From Kingella negevensis (lineage in GTDB: Bacteria; Pseudomonadota; Gammaproteobacteria; Burkholderiales; Neisseriaceae), in NCBI RefSeq assembly GCF_030177895.1, contig NZ_CP123448.1, forward strand, positions 1,984,001 to 2,048,000: a DNA stretch of 64,000 bases, given 5' to 3'. Positions 52,466 to 62,660 of this stretch are shown here, in pieces. The translations under genes were made by a program, and so were the position numbers. Below the pieces are notes generated by a model. The model saw only the letters and a program-made list of their open reading frames with translations. It searched no databases and was not told where the DNA came from. Position 1 is the first letter of the stretch, and every line of letters begins with the position of its first letter.

Positions 52466-52801
52466 ATGTTTAACAACTGGACAGAACACACAGCGCACGT
52501 GAAAAAATCATTTGGCGAATTGGGTAAAAAACACCCAAAAATGTTGCAAGCCTACGGCGCGTTAGACCAAGCAGCAGCTGCAGAAGCGTTGGACGAAAAA
52601 ACACGCGAACTGATTGCGATTGCTGTGGCAATTACCACACGTTGCGAAAGCTGCATTAGCGTACACGCAGAAAAAGCGGCGAAAGCAGGCGCGACTGAAA
52701 GCGAAATCGCGGGTGCATTGGCAACGGCTATCGCCTTGAACGCTGGCGCGGCATACACTTATGCTTTGCGTGCGTTGGAAGCGGTTGAAACACAACGATA
52801 A
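52466..52801 (+). CDS. AhpD-like carboxymuconolactone decarboxylase family protein
   Basis: 111 residues. The core KTRELIAIAVAITTRCESCI, SVHAEKAAKAGATESEIAGA has the CxxC and downstream His of AhpD-type alkylhydroperoxidases, so a thiol-based peroxidase or disulfide role is likely rather than true decarboxylation. ATG after AAAGGGAAATAAA. No partner ahpC nearby. Confidence 0.85.
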   Translation: MFNNWTEHTAHVKKSFGELGKKHPKMLQAYGALDQAAAAEALDEKTRELIAIAVAITTRCESCISVHAEKAAKAGATESEIAGALATAIALNAGAAYTYALRALEAVETQR

Positions 52802-52838
52802 TTTTTCAGTACAGAAAGTGCTATATTTCTGAACCTTT

Positions 52839-52867
52839 GCAGCCTGAAATAATTTCAGGCTGCTCTT
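52839..52867 (+). terminator. Inverted DUS pair with T-run
   Basis: GCAGCCTGAAATAATTTCAG, GCTGC then TCTTTT, after the AhpD-like gene. Confidence 0.65.
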
Positions 52868-52884
52868 TTAGTAGGAGTAGGACT

Positions 52885-53268
52885 ATGAATAAACTGTTGA
52901 TTTCTGTTTTATTGGTTTGCGGTTTAACGGCGTGTGCTGAGCTGCAAAATCATTCTGCTGCCTCTGCGGTTGCCAGCCAAACTGCACAAACTCAAACGCA
53001 GCCTGAAAAAGCGGCTGGTGTGTGGATTGATGTTCGCACGCCTGAAGAGTTCCAAAGTGGGCATATTCAAGACGCGATTAACATTCCTGTGGAGCAAATC
53101 GCTACTCAAATCGCGAATGTGAGCAAAGATAAAAGCGCACCGATTAACTTGTATTGTCGTACGGGTCGCCGCGCGGAAGTGGCTTTGAATACGTTGAAAA
53201 ATATGGGTTATACGAATGTAACCAATCATGGCGGTTATCAAGATTTGGTTAAAAAAGGGATTAAGTAA
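52885..53268 (+). CDS. Rhodanese-domain lipoprotein
   Basis: 127 residues. The signal peptide MNKLLISVLLVCGLTAC ends in a lipobox (LTAC), so the mature protein is lipid-anchored. The rhodanese domain follows: GVWIDVRTPEEFQSGHIQDA, INIPVEQI, and the active-site loop NLYCRTGRRAEVA with the catalytic Cys. Likely a periplasmic sulfurtransferase (PspE-like). ATG after TAGGAGTAGGACT. A DUS in the linker gives QPEK. Confidence 0.88.
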   Translation: MNKLLISVLLVCGLTACAELQNHSAASAVASQTAQTQTQPEKAAGVWIDVRTPEEFQSGHIQDAINIPVEQIATQIANVSKDKSAPINLYCRTGRRAEVALNTLKNMGYTNVTNHGGYQDLVKKGIK

Positions 53269-53312
53269 ATATAAAATGCAGCTTGAAAGTGAGTTTTCAG
53301 GCTGCGTTAATC

Positions 53313-53340
53313 GTAGGTTGGATTCAAGAACCCAACCTAC
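53313..53340. repeat. Single REP-like hairpin, GTAGGTTGG type
   Basis: GTAGGTTGGATTCAAGAACC, CAACCTAC: one complete hairpin. Confidence 0.65.
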
Positions 53341-53350
53341 AAAGCACAAA

Positions 53351-53380
53351 AAAGCAGCCTGAAAACATTTTCAGGCTGCT
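53351..53380. terminator. Bidirectional DUS-pair terminator, before lpdA end
   Basis: AAGCAGCCTGAAAA and TTTTCAGGCTGCTT between the convergent rhodanese gene and lpdA. Confidence 0.75.
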
Positions 53381-53403
53381 TGTCATTTCAAACAATCAAC
53401 AGA

Positions 53404-55185
53404 TTATTTTTTAGCTTTCTTTTGTGGAGGCAAGTCTGTGCAAGTGCCGTTAGCCACTTCAGCTGCCATACCGATAGATTCGCCCAAAGTTGGGTGAGGG
53501 TGAATCGTGCTGCCGATGTCCACAGCGTCGCAACCCATTTCGATTGCCAAGCAGATTTCGCCAATCATGTCGCCAGCGTGTGTACCCACGATGCCGCCGC
53601 CGATGATGTGACCCGTTTCCGCATCAAAAATCAATTTAGTGAAGCCTTCATCGCGACCATTTGCAATCGCGCGACCAGAAGCTGCCCAAGGGAATACAGA
53701 TTTAGTGATTTTGATGCCATCACGTTTAGCGATTTCTTCAGTTACGCCAACCCAAGCCACTTCAGGGTCTGTGTATGCCACGCCTGGAATCACGCGAGCG
53801 TCAAAGTATGCTTTGTGACCTGCGCAGTTTTCAGCCGCAACGTGTGCTTCGTGAACCGCTTTGTGCGCCAACATTGGTTGACCTACCACGTCACCGATTG
53901 CGTAGATGTGTGGTACGTTTGTGCGTTGTTGTTTGTCTACTTCAATGAAGCCTCGGTCTGTAACTGCCACGCCTGCTTTTTCAGCAGAACACAATTTGCC
54001 GTTTGGTGCGCGACCTGCTGCCACCAATACCAAATCGTAGCGTTGTGGTTCTTTAGGAGCTTTCGCACCTTCAAATGTAACGTAGATACCGTCTTCTTTG
54101 GCTTCAACAGCAACAGTTTTAGTGCTAGTCATGATGTTGTCAAAGCGATGAGCGTTCATTTTTTCCCATACTTTTTCCAAATCACGGTCAGCACCTTGCA
54201 TCAAGCCGTCCATCATTTCAACCACGTCCAAACGTGCGCCCAATGTGCTGTAAACAGTACCCATTTCCAAGCCGATGATACCGCCACCGATAATCAACAT
54301 GCGTTCTGGCACTTGACGCAATTCCAACGCGCCAGTTGAGTCCACAATGCGTGGGTCTTCAGGGATAAATGGCAATTTAACCACGCGACTACCCACTGCG
54401 ATAATTGCGTTTTTGAACGCAACGGTTTTTTTCTCGCCAGTTTGAGTTGCCTGTTCGTATTGAGCAGATTCAGTCAAAGAAACTTCAATGTGGTTCGCGC
54501 CAACGAATTGACCGTTACCACGGATGATGTCCACTTTGCGTGCTTTAGCCATGCCAGCCAAGCCGCCAGTCAATTTAGCAATCACTTTTTCTTTGTAACC
54601 ACGCAAACCGTTGATGTCGATTTCAGGTTCATTGAATTTAATGCCGTTTGCAGCCAAGTGTTTCACTTCGTCAATCACAGCTGCGTTGTGCAACAATGCT
54701 TTAGATGGAATGCAACCTACGTTCAAACAAACGCCACCCAAAGTGCTGTATTGTTCAATCAAAGCCACTTTCAAGCCTTCGTCAGCCGCAGCAAATGCAG
54801 CAGAGTAACCGCCAGGGCCACCACCCAATACAACCACATCGTATTCAGCGTCAGCAGAGCCAGCGAATTGTGCTGCTTGTGGCGCAGGCGCAGCAGCTTT
54901 TGGTGCTTCTGCAGCAGGCGCAGCTTTAGGCGCTTCAGCAGCTGCACCAGCCGCTTCAATCACAGCAATCACACCGCCTTCAGAGATTTTGTCGCCTACT
55001 TTAACTTTAACTTCTTTCACCACACCAGCTGCATCAGCAGGCACGTCCATAGTGGCTTTGTCAGTTTCTAAAGTAATCAAAGTTTGTTCCAACGCTACAG
55101 TATCGCCTGCTTTGATTTCAACAGCGATAATGTCCACGTTGTCGTGTCCACCAATATCGGGAACTTTCAATTCAATTAAGCTCAT
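53404..55185 (-). CDS. lpdA: Dihydrolipoyl dehydrogenase with lipoyl domain
   Basis: E3 of the pyruvate dehydrogenase complex; 593 residues. The N-terminal lipoyl domain (1-80) carries the modified Lys in [12 protein letters not shown]; an A/P-rich linker (about 80-115) leads to the FAD/NAD part with redox-active [10 protein letters not shown] and the dimerisation His-Glu pair in [11 protein letters not shown]. This matches the neisserial P64k protein. aceE and aceF, usually next to it, are not here: the upstream neighbour is the divergent dapC. Confidence 0.95.
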   Translation of the reverse strand: MSLIELKVPDIGGHDNVDIIAVEIKAGDTVALEQTLITLETDKATMDVPADAAGVVKEVKVKVGDKISEGGVIAVIEAAGAAAEAPKAAPAAEAPKAAAPAPQAAQFAGSADAEYDVVVLGGGPGGYSAAFAAADEGLKVALIEQYSTLGGVCLNVGCIPSKALLHNAAVIDEVKHLAANGIKFNEPEIDINGLRGYKEKVIAKLTGGLAGMAKARKVDIIRGNGQFVGANHIEVSLTESAQYEQATQTGEKKTVAFKNAIIAVGSRVVKLPFIPEDPRIVDSTGALELRQVPERMLIIGGGIIGLEMGTVYSTLGARLDVVEMMDGLMQGADRDLEKVWEKMNAHRFDNIMTSTKTVAVEAKEDGIYVTFEGAKAPKEPQRYDLVLVAAGRAPNGKLCSAEKAGVAVTDRGFIEVDKQQRTNVPHIYAIGDVVGQPMLAHKAVHEAHVAAENCAGHKAYFDARVIPGVAYTDPEVAWVGVTEEIAKRDGIKITKSVFPWAASGRAIANGRDEGFTKLIFDAETGHIIGGGIVGTHAGDMIGEICLAIEMGCDAVDIGSTIHPHPTLGESIGMAAEVANGTCTDLPPQKKAKK

Positions 55186-55260
55186 GCTAAACCTTTCTAT
55201 TTAAAATGGCTTTGTGTAGGAATGAAACTCAGGCAAAAAACCTGAATAATGACAAAATCC

Positions 55261-55266
55261 ATTATA
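55261..55266 (-). promoter_or_regulatory. Probable -10 box for lpdA
   Basis: TATAAT on the minus strand about 76 bp before the lpdA ATG. The -35 is weak (TGCCAA at 17 bp). A small hairpin, CAGG-TTTTTTG-CCTG, lies in the leader. Confidence 0.4.
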
Positions 55267-55338
55267 CTCTATTTTGAAAACAGTTGGCAGGGAGTGAAAC
55301 AGCAAAACCAGTTTTCAGGCTGCGAGACAAGCATTTTG

Positions 55339-55347
55339 TGCTAAAAT
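55339..55347 (+). promoter_or_regulatory. Extended -10 promoter element for dapC
   Basis: TGCTAAAAT 46 bp before the dapC ATG. Confidence 0.4.
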
Positions 55348-55392
55348 TTTTGTCTATTCTTATCAAATTGCAGCCTGAAAAAGGAAAACTTC

Positions 55393-56580
55393 ATGAACAG
55401 CCATTTAGACCAACTTCAACCCTACCCATTCGCCCGATTGCGCGAAGCCATAAATGGCATCATACCGCCCGAAAACCTCGCGCCAATCATGTTGCAAATT
55501 GGCGAACCCAAACACCCCACCCCAAAAGTTTTAACAGACGCGCTTACTCAATCGTTAAACGAACTCTCAAAATACCCACTCACGCTGGGCTTGCCTGAAT
55601 TGCGCCAAGCCTGTGCTGACTGGTTACGCCGCCGTTATGACGGTTTAACACTCAACCCAGAAACCCAAATTTTGCCCGTTTTAGGTAGCCGTGAAGCTCT
55701 GTTTTCATTCGTTCAGGCTGCGTTAGACCCGATTGCAGACGAAAAACCAGTCATCGTATCGCCCAATCCATTTTACCAAATTTACGAAGGTGCAACCTTT
55801 TTAGGTGGCGGCGAAATCGTATTTGCCAACACCACCGCACCGCGTTTTTTGCCCGATTGGTCAAGCGTTCCAGAAGACAAATGGGAGCGTTGCAAAATTG
55901 TTTTCGTTTGCTCGCCCGACAACCCAACAGGCAGCGTGTTGAAACGCGAAGACTGGGCAGAACTCTTCGCGTTGCAAGACCAATACGGTTTCATCATTGC
56001 GTCTGACGAATGTTACGCAGAAATTTATTTTGGCGGACACAAACCTACAGGCTGCCTGCAAGCCGCCGCAGAAATGGGGCGTTCGTTTGACAACATCATC
56101 ATGTTTACCAGCTTATCCAAACGCTCCAACGCGCCTGGGTTGCGCTCGGGTTTTGTGGCTGGCGATGAAAAATTGCTGAAACCGTTTTTGCTCTACCGCA
56201 CTTACCACGGCAGCGCGATGAGCAACCCCGTGCAACGCGCCAGCATTGCCGCTTGGAACGATGAAGCGCACGTTGAAGAAAACCGCCGCCAGTATCAAAT
56301 CAAATTTGACCGAGTTGTGCCGATTTTGCGCCAAAAATTTGATGTGAAAATGCCTGAAGCGTCTTTCTATATTTGGCTGAAAATTCCTGATGGCGATGAT
56401 TTGGCATTCACGCAAGAATTGTTCCGCGCGACAGGCGTTCAGGTTTTGCCAGGGCGTTTCTTTGCGCGTGATACAGAGCACGGCAATCCAGGCAAAGGTT
56501 TTGTTCGTATTGCGCTGGTTGATGAAGTGGAAAAATGCGTGGAAGCAGCAGAACGTATGGTTGCTTGGTATCAAAAATAA
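55393..56580 (+). CDS. dapC: Succinyldiaminopimelate transaminase
   Basis: A PLP-dependent class I aminotransferase in the lysine/meso-diaminopimelate pathway; 395 residues. The start MNSHLDQLQPYPFARLREAI is typical of the DapC group. The PLP Lys is in SLSKRSNAPGLRSGFVAGD and the substrate-binding Arg in GFVRIALVDE. ATG after AAGGAAAACTTC. A general aminotransferase is the alternative, less likely. Confidence 0.92.
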   Translation: MNSHLDQLQPYPFARLREAINGIIPPENLAPIMLQIGEPKHPTPKVLTDALTQSLNELSKYPLTLGLPELRQACADWLRRRYDGLTLNPETQILPVLGSREALFSFVQAALDPIADEKPVIVSPNPFYQIYEGATFLGGGEIVFANTTAPRFLPDWSSVPEDKWERCKIVFVCSPDNPTGSVLKREDWAELFALQDQYGFIIASDECYAEIYFGGHKPTGCLQAAAEMGRSFDNIIMFTSLSKRSNAPGLRSGFVAGDEKLLKPFLLYRTYHGSAMSNPVQRASIAAWNDEAHVEENRRQYQIKFDRVVPILRQKFDVKMPEASFYIWLKIPDGDDLAFTQELFRATGVQVLPGRFFARDTEHGNPGKGFVRIALVDEVEKCVEAAERMVAWYQK

Positions 56581-56604
56581 CTTTCAGGCAGCCTGAAAAT
56601 TCAC

Positions 56605-56673
56605 GTAGGTTGGATTCTTGAATCCGACTTGCGCTAACAAGGGAAAAATGTCGGATACAAGTATCTGACCTAC
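56605..56673. repeat. REP-like palindrome pair, GTAGGTTGG type
   Basis: GTAGGTTGGATTCTTGAATC and the inverted GTCGGATACAAGTATCTGAC, CTAC. It fills much of the gap between dapC and fpr. Confidence 0.7.
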
Positions 56674-56693
56674 TGCTGAAAACGCAAAATAAT

Positions 56694-56720
56694 CGCAGCC
56701 TGAAAATTTTTTCAGGCTGC
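56694..56720 (+). terminator. Inverted DUS pair before fpr
   Basis: GCAGCCTGAAAA and TTTTTTCAGGCTGC: probable terminator of dapC. Confidence 0.6.
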
Positions 56721-56769
56721 CTTTCATTGATATAATTGCGTTTCTTTCAATTACCGCAGCCTGAAAACC

Positions 56770-57540
56770 ATGACAACCGAACAAAAATACACCGAAGAAA
56801 AAATCCTGTGGGTCAAACACCACAGCCCCAAATACATCACATTTGCCATCACCCGCCCTGAAAGCTACCGATTTGCTGCAGGGCAATTTTCACGTTTAGG
56901 TTTCCCCGAAGGCGAAGGCTTTATCTGGCGTGCCTACTCAGTTACGTCCGCCGAATACGCCGACACACTGGAATTTTTCGTGATTTTGATTGAAGGCGGC
57001 GCAATGTCGGAACGCTTTGCCAACGTGCAAGCTGGCGACACGATTTTACTCGACAAAACCGCGCAAGGCTTCTTCCTGCCCGAGCGCTTCCCAGATGGTA
57101 ACGATTTGATTATGCTGAGTACAGGATCAGGGATTGCGCCGTTTTTGTCCATTTTGCAGCAGCCTGAAATTTGGCAACGCTTTGACACGTTGGCACTCGC
57201 GCACAGCGTGTCGCACAATGCTGATTTGATTTTTAATCAACAAATTGCTGAACTGGCAGAACACCCGTTGATTGGCGAATATGTGAACAAGCTGCGTTTT
57301 GTGCCGATTACCACGCGCGAAACGGACGGCGAACATTTGCATTTCAGGTTGCCTGAAAGTTTGAAAAACAGCAGTTTGGCGGAGAAAATGGGCTTGTCGT
57401 TCAACAAAGAGCGTAGCCGTTTTATGATTTGCGGCAATCCTGATATGGTGCAAGATACGTTTAAAACGCTGTTGGAACAGGGTTTTGCGATGCACCGCAA
57501 TCGTATTCCAGGGCAGATTATGATGGAAAACGGATTCTAA
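56770..57540 (+). CDS. fpr: Ferredoxin/flavodoxin-NADP reductase
   Basis: An FAD enzyme that passes electrons between NADPH and ferredoxin or flavodoxin; 256 residues. FAD-binding RAYSVTSAEYADTLEFFVIL, NADP-binding LIMLSTGSGIAPFLSILQQP and MICGNPDMVQDTFKTL are clear. A DUS overlaps the region just before the ATG. Confidence 0.94.
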   Translation: MTTEQKYTEEKILWVKHHSPKYITFAITRPESYRFAAGQFSRLGFPEGEGFIWRAYSVTSAEYADTLEFFVILIEGGAMSERFANVQAGDTILLDKTAQGFFLPERFPDGNDLIMLSTGSGIAPFLSILQQPEIWQRFDTLALAHSVSHNADLIFNQQIAELAEHPLIGEYVNKLRFVPITTRETDGEHLHFRLPESLKNSSLAEKMGLSFNKERSRFMICGNPDMVQDTFKTLLEQGFAMHRNRIPGQIMMENGF

Positions 57541-57542
57541 AT

Positions 57543-57577
57543 AAAAAAGCAGCCTGAAATATTTTCAGGCTGCTTTT
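57543..57577. terminator. Bidirectional DUS-pair terminator, fpr / serS
   Basis: AAAAAAGCAGCCTGAAA and TTTTCAGGCTGCTTTT between convergent genes. Confidence 0.85.
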
Positions 57578-57584
57578 GATTATA

Positions 57585-58931
<1,347 letters not shown>

Positions 58932-59142
58932 TCAGGCAGCCTGAAAATAATGATTTGTCGCACAGCTGTAAGGTGCGCCCCGCGCACCATTCTTTCTGAA
59001 TATCGGGTACACAGAGCAATAATTAAAAATGCAGCCTGAAAAATAAGCCCCCTAATTTTGCGCTAGAACGTGGCGTTGCGCCGCCACACCCACGCTTCAA
59101 ATTCGTGAAAAAACACCTATTGCAGCCTGAAAACAACATTTT

Positions 59143-59240
59143 GGTAGGGACAGGGTTTATCCCTGTCCATTTCGCCATGCAGAAAAATCAAAAAATTTCA
59201 GCAAGTTAAAAAAAGGACAAGGATAAACCTTGCCCTTACC
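59143..59240. repeat. REP-like palindrome pair, GTAGGGACAGGG type
   Basis: GGTAGGGACAGGGTTTATCC, CTGTCC then GGACAAGGATAAACCTTGCC, CTTACC. Relative of 10912-10980. Confidence 0.75.
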
Positions 59241-59263
59241 CAATTAAAGTTTCCCCAAAACCT

Positions 59264-59272
59264 TGCTAAAAT
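59264..59272 (+). promoter_or_regulatory. Extended -10 promoter element for miaA
   Basis: TGCTAAAAT 35 bp before the miaA ATG, with a weak TTAAAG 17 bp upstream. Confidence 0.45.
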
Positions 59273-59306
59273 GCCGCCCAATTCAACAAACACAGCCTGA
59301 AAAACC

Positions 59307-60242
59307 ATGCAACCCAAAGCCCTAGCTATACTCGGCGCGACCGCCAGCGGCAAAACCGCCCTAGCCTTACACCTCGCCCAACAAATCTCCTGTGAAATCA
59401 TCAGCCTAGACAGCGCACTCGTTTACTGCGACATGGACATCGGCACAGCCAAACCCACCGCCGAAGAACTTGCCATCGCTCCCCATCACCTCATCAACAT
59501 CATCAGCCCACTAGAAAATTACAGTGCCGCCGATTTTGTGGACGACGGCGTCCGCTTAGTGAACCAAATCCACGCACGCGGCAAAATCCCCCTGATAGTC
59601 GGCGGCACAATGATGTATTTTCACGCCCTCACACAAGGGCTAAACACTCTGCCCGAAGCCGACACCACCACACGCGAACAGCTACACCAACAAAAAGCAC
59701 AGCACGGATTAGCCCATTTATACAAGCAGTTACAGCAATGCGACCCCGAAACCGCTGCACGGCTCAAACCCAACGACAGCCAACGCATAGAACGCGCCTT
59801 AGAAGTCTTCCTGCTCACAGGCAAACCCCTATCGCAACACTTTGCCGAGCAAGAAACCCAATCCGCGCCGCTCAATTTGCACACGCTCACGCTTATTCCC
59901 GAAGACCGCAGCCGATTACACGCGCAAATCAACCGCCGTTTTGAAATCATGCTAGAACAAGGTTTTTTGGACGAAATGCGGTTTCTGCGCGAAAAATATC
60001 CCGAATTGCAGCCTGAAACCCCGTCCATGCGCTGCGTTGGTTATCGCCAAGCATGGGCGCATTTGGACGGCGAAACTGACTTCGCCGAATTTGTTGTGCA
60101 AGGGCAAGCCGCCACACGGCAGTTAGCGAAACGTCAGCTCACTTGGCTGCGCAAATTGCCTGCCGATACCGTGCTAGACCCGTTCACGCAAGCGGATTAT
60201 TTGCAGCAAGCTGAACGGGCGATGAAGCAATTTTTCGCGTAG
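59307..60242 (+). CDS. miaA: tRNA dimethylallyltransferase
   Basis: It adds the isopentenyl group to A37 of tRNAs reading U-starting codons; 311 residues. P-loop ILGATASGKTALALHLA and the following DSALVYCDMDIGTAKPT are diagnostic, with PLIVGGTMMYFHALTQGL and MRCVGYRQAWAHLDG later. Its TAG stop is part of the REP-like repeat that follows. In enterobacteria miaA adjoins hfq; here it does not. Confidence 0.96.
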   Translation: MQPKALAILGATASGKTALALHLAQQISCEIISLDSALVYCDMDIGTAKPTAEELAIAPHHLINIISPLENYSAADFVDDGVRLVNQIHARGKIPLIVGGTMMYFHALTQGLNTLPEADTTTREQLHQQKAQHGLAHLYKQLQQCDPETAARLKPNDSQRIERALEVFLLTGKPLSQHFAEQETQSAPLNLHTLTLIPEDRSRLHAQINRRFEIMLEQGFLDEMRFLREKYPELQPETPSMRCVGYRQAWAHLDGETDFAEFVVQGQAATRQLAKRQLTWLRKLPADTVLDPFTQADYLQQAERAMKQFFA

Positions 60243-60322
60243 GGTGTGCCACGCGCACCATTTTTGCCAACAAACCCATTTTCAGGCTGCCTGAAGATTT
60301 CGGTGCGCGGGGCGCACCCTAC
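60239..60322. repeat. REP-like palindrome pair, GTAGGGTGTG type
   Basis: GTAGGGTGTGCCACGCGCAC, a DUS, then GTGCGCGGGGCGCACCCTAC. Includes the miaA stop codon. Confidence 0.8.
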
Positions 60323-60371
60323 GATTGCGAGACAAGCCAAAAAGCAGCCTGAAAATTTATTGAGAAAACAA

Positions 60372-60899
60372 ATGAACAACAAACCCTTAAAACCCGCTTC
60401 ACTCAAACGCCGCTTGTTGGCGTTGATTTACGAATCTCTATTGGTCGGCTCGGTTACGATTTTATCGGGTATGGTGATTGGTGCATTCAACACCATTGTG
60501 ATGCGAATGTTCCCAGCCGTTGTGCCATTTCGCACTTTTTGGACGTGCGCACTGATTTTGTTCGCATGGTGGCTGTATTTCAAAATCAACTGGTTGCGTG
60601 AAGGGCAAACGCTACCCATGCGCGTGTGGAAAATTGGTCTGACCGATGTTTCAGGCTGCCGACCTGTAGTCAAAAGATTGCTGATGCGCTTTGTGTGGGC
60701 GTGTGTGTTTGTGGTGTTTGTGCCGATGTTGGTTTACGCGGCGGCGCAACATTTTGGGCTGCATGGTCGCGTGGCTTTGGGCGTAGCGTTGGCGTGGTGG
60801 ATTTTGCCGTGGGGTTTTGCGCTGTTTCATGCGCGTGGGCAGTTTTTGTATGATGTGTTGGCAGGGACGGAATTGGTGGATTTGCGTGAATATAGTTAA
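60372..60899 (+). CDS. RDD-family membrane protein
   Basis: 175 residues from MNNKPLKPASLKRRLLALIY. The RDD pattern appears as KRRLLALIYESLLVGSV at the start, followed by hydrophobic helices (ILSGMVIGAFNTIVMRMF, MRFVWACVFVVFVPMLVYAA, RVALGVALAWWILPWGFALF) and the closing GQFLYDVLAGTELVDL. Role unknown; some RDD proteins affect sodium or membrane homeostasis. The last codons and stop come from a solo end of a Correia-like element. Confidence 0.8.
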   Translation: MNNKPLKPASLKRRLLALIYESLLVGSVTILSGMVIGAFNTIVMRMFPAVVPFRTFWTCALILFAWWLYFKINWLREGQTLPMRVWKIGLTDVSGCRPVVKRLLMRFVWACVFVVFVPMLVYAAAQHFGLHGRVALGVALAWWILPWGFALFHARGQFLYDVLAGTELVDLREYS

Positions 60900-60908
60900 T
60901 GCACTTAT
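60891..60908. repeat. Solo end of a Correia-like element
   Basis: TATAGTTAATGCACTTAT, identical over 18 bp to the left end of copy 1 at 24087. No core or second end follows. It supplies the RDD stop codon. Confidence 0.65.
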
Positions 60909-60942
60909 CTTTTACAACCGCGCCCCAAATTCATTCCGAAAT

Positions 60943-60980
60943 GGTAGTAATCCTTCAAAAGGGTGCTACCGACTTTTTTT
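60943..60980 (+). terminator. Intrinsic terminator after the RDD gene
   Basis: GGTAG and CTACC arms with an inner CCTT/AAGG pairing, followed by T7 (60974-60980). It lies 27 bp before the permease remnant, so it could also be the attenuator of that gene's former leader. Confidence 0.65.
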
Positions 60981-61007
60981 ATTCACATTTTTTAAGGATA
61001 CCCAAAA

Positions 61008-61225
61008 ATGTCAGAAGCTCACATGAAAGCTACGGCTGAAGCAGATTTAGTTTATTGAGTGTGTTTGAGGCGGTGGGCGTAGTGTTTGAATCTGAAGTAT
61101 TTCATTTGCTGCCTGAAGTATTCCGCAATGCGATTGCGGCTGGGGGGATTACGGCGCTGGTGTTGAATGTGGTGTTGCCGCGTGATGTGCGTGATAAGTC
61201 TGTTTATTTGAGTGAAGAGAAATAG
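61008..61225 (+). pseudogene. Remnant of a nucleobase (xanthine/uracil) permease
   Basis: An N-terminal stub MSEAHMKATAEADLVY ends in TGA. The next frame carries LSVFEAVGVVFESEVFHLLP, EVFRNAIAAGGITALVLNVV, LPRDVRDKSVYLSEEK and a TAG, the C-terminal end of a nucleobase:cation symporter. Nearly the whole transporter has been deleted between them. AAGGAT precedes the ATG. Confidence 0.75.
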
Positions 61226-61289
61226 TGGGATTGATGGGCTGAAGCCCGTCCTACGCCTCATCTTACGCTTCATTATGCGATTGCTAATA

Positions 61290-61325
61290 AAATGCAGCCT
61301 GAAAAATAGTTTTCAGGCTGCATTT
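61290..61325. terminator. DUS-pair terminator downstream of hsdS
   Basis: AAATGCAGCCTGAAAA and TTTTCAGGCTGCATTT, next to the hsdS stop. Confidence 0.75.
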
Positions 61326-61327
61326 GT

Positions 61328-62506
61328 TTAGTTTTCGCGTGGAAAATCTAGTAATTGCTCTCTGTAGTATTCGTATTGTTTTTGGCGCAACTGGATTTCT
61401 CGCGGCAAGCCATCGGTGGACGAATTAACCAGCGTGTCAAATTTGTCTAGCATTTCGACTACTTTGGTTTGGATTTCTAGCGGAGGGACTGGGATTTCAA
61501 GTTTTTTCACTATTTGCGCATTGATATTGCTTTGCGAACCTGTCCCCAAGGATTTTATATATTCGTATTGGCTGCTTAAATAATGAAACGCATAACGGTA
61601 ATTTAAAATTTTGCTGTTCAATTCAATGTTGGCGCAGGCTTGATTTGTGGTGAGTGGGATTTTGTTGATAGCCACTCTGCCAACCGTTGCGCCATACATG
61701 GCAAGAATAACGCAATTTGCGGGTATCATTTTTGCACTTGAGTTTTCTAAACCTTGGGTGGTGATTTTGATTTCTGTGTCTAGAATCTCATTGAAATTCA
61801 CTTCTTGCGTTCTTAGCCATGGAATATCGCCATCGTAATAATCTGCAATACCTGTTCTGGGTGTTCCGCCTGATGAAATCTTGTTGGATACTTCTGCCAA
61901 CATTTTCCATGGTGCTTCGCAGCCTGAAAATGGGTTTTGGGGGTGTTTGTAGTCCAGTAATAAATTTCTGTAATACGTGAACTGTTTTTTTCTTAGAGCC
62001 AGTTCTTTATTCAGTTCCTCATTTAATTCGGTAAATTTGTCTAATGTGTTGGCGATTTTTTGTTGAATATGAAGCGATGGAACGGGAATAGGTAATTTTA
62101 CTAATTCTGACTTGGCTAATGCTGGAATACCTGCACCGTATTGTTTTTCCATAAAATCGCGCTGTTTCATTTTCACAAAATGAAACACATAGCGATTAAG
62201 AACAGTGGTTTCATCGGGCAAAATCACAAAAGCATGCGCGCCTGCAAAAAATGGGGTTTTTAACCAATTCACAAAACCAGCACTAGCACCGCCTTGGCTA
62301 ATCACAATTTTGTCCGCAGTATAGTTGTATTCATGCCAATAACCTGAGGGATTAACACCACCATTAATAACGGGGTATTTTCCCGTTTCAGACAATAATG
62401 ATTTATTGAGTTGAACACCTTTTTCTATTGTTACCACTTCCCCCAGCGTTTTCCACTCTACTTTTTCGCCTTGCAAAAATTTGGCTAAAATTCTGTTGAT
62501 TTGCAT
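61328..62506 (-). CDS. hsdS: Orphan type I restriction specificity subunit
   Basis: 392 residues with two target-recognition domains, each followed by a conserved helix. First: WKTLGEVVTIEKGVQLNKSL to the helix region HIQQKIANTLDKFTELNEEL. Second: WKMLAEVSNKISSGGTPRTG to EIQTKVVEMLDKFDTLV. This is the usual HsdS layout. hsdM and hsdR are not adjacent on either side: neighbours are a permease remnant and a YdcH-like gene. It could serve a system elsewhere as an alternative specificity subunit. A DUS encodes the FSGC junction between the two halves. Confidence 0.9.
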   Translation of the reverse strand: MQINRILAKFLQGEKVEWKTLGEVVTIEKGVQLNKSLLSETGKYPVINGGVNPSGYWHEYNYTADKIVISQGGASAGFVNWLKTPFFAGAHAFVILPDETTVLNRYVFHFVKMKQRDFMEKQYGAGIPALAKSELVKLPIPVPSLHIQQKIANTLDKFTELNEELNKELALRKKQFTYYRNLLLDYKHPQNPFSGCEAPWKMLAEVSNKISSGGTPRTGIADYYDGDIPWLRTQEVNFNEILDTEIKITTQGLENSSAKMIPANCVILAMYGATVGRVAINKIPLTTNQACANIELNSKILNYRYAFHYLSSQYEYIKSLGTGSQSNINAQIVKKLEIPVPPLEIQTKVVEMLDKFDTLVNSSTDGLPREIQLRQKQYEYYREQLLDFPREN

Positions 62507-62660
62507 GATTGTGTCCTTTTGTATTTTCAGGCTGCGCTATTTTAGCGTAGTTTCTTTTATGGCAGCCTGAAAAATGGTGCGCATGGCACACCCTACACAT
62601 CAATAACAAAAAGCAGCCTGAAAAATAGTTTTCAGGCTGCTTTTGTTTTTCAGGCTGCAA
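62507..62660. other. DUS-rich spacer between hsdS and the YdcH-like gene
   Basis: Contains five DUS words and half of a GTAGGGTG-type REP (GGTGCGCATGGCACACCCTA at about 62576). A frame with several QPEN and FSGC peptides runs through it but is only DUS translation, not a gene. Confidence 0.6.
62610..62645 (-). terminator. Inverted DUS pair after the YdcH-like gene
   Basis: AAAGCAGCCTGAAAA and TTTTCAGGCTGCTTTT, 16 bp after the stop. Confidence 0.75.

Noticed and set aside
53380-54339. 319-codon plus-strand open frame opposite lpdA
   Set aside because: It is the antisense of a perfectly conserved enzyme, rich in Cys, Phe and His with no domain pattern.
62403-62660. 85-codon frame between hsdS and the YdcH-like gene
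   Set aside because: Its protein is mostly DUS translation (QPEN, FSGC) and overlaps the start of hsdS.
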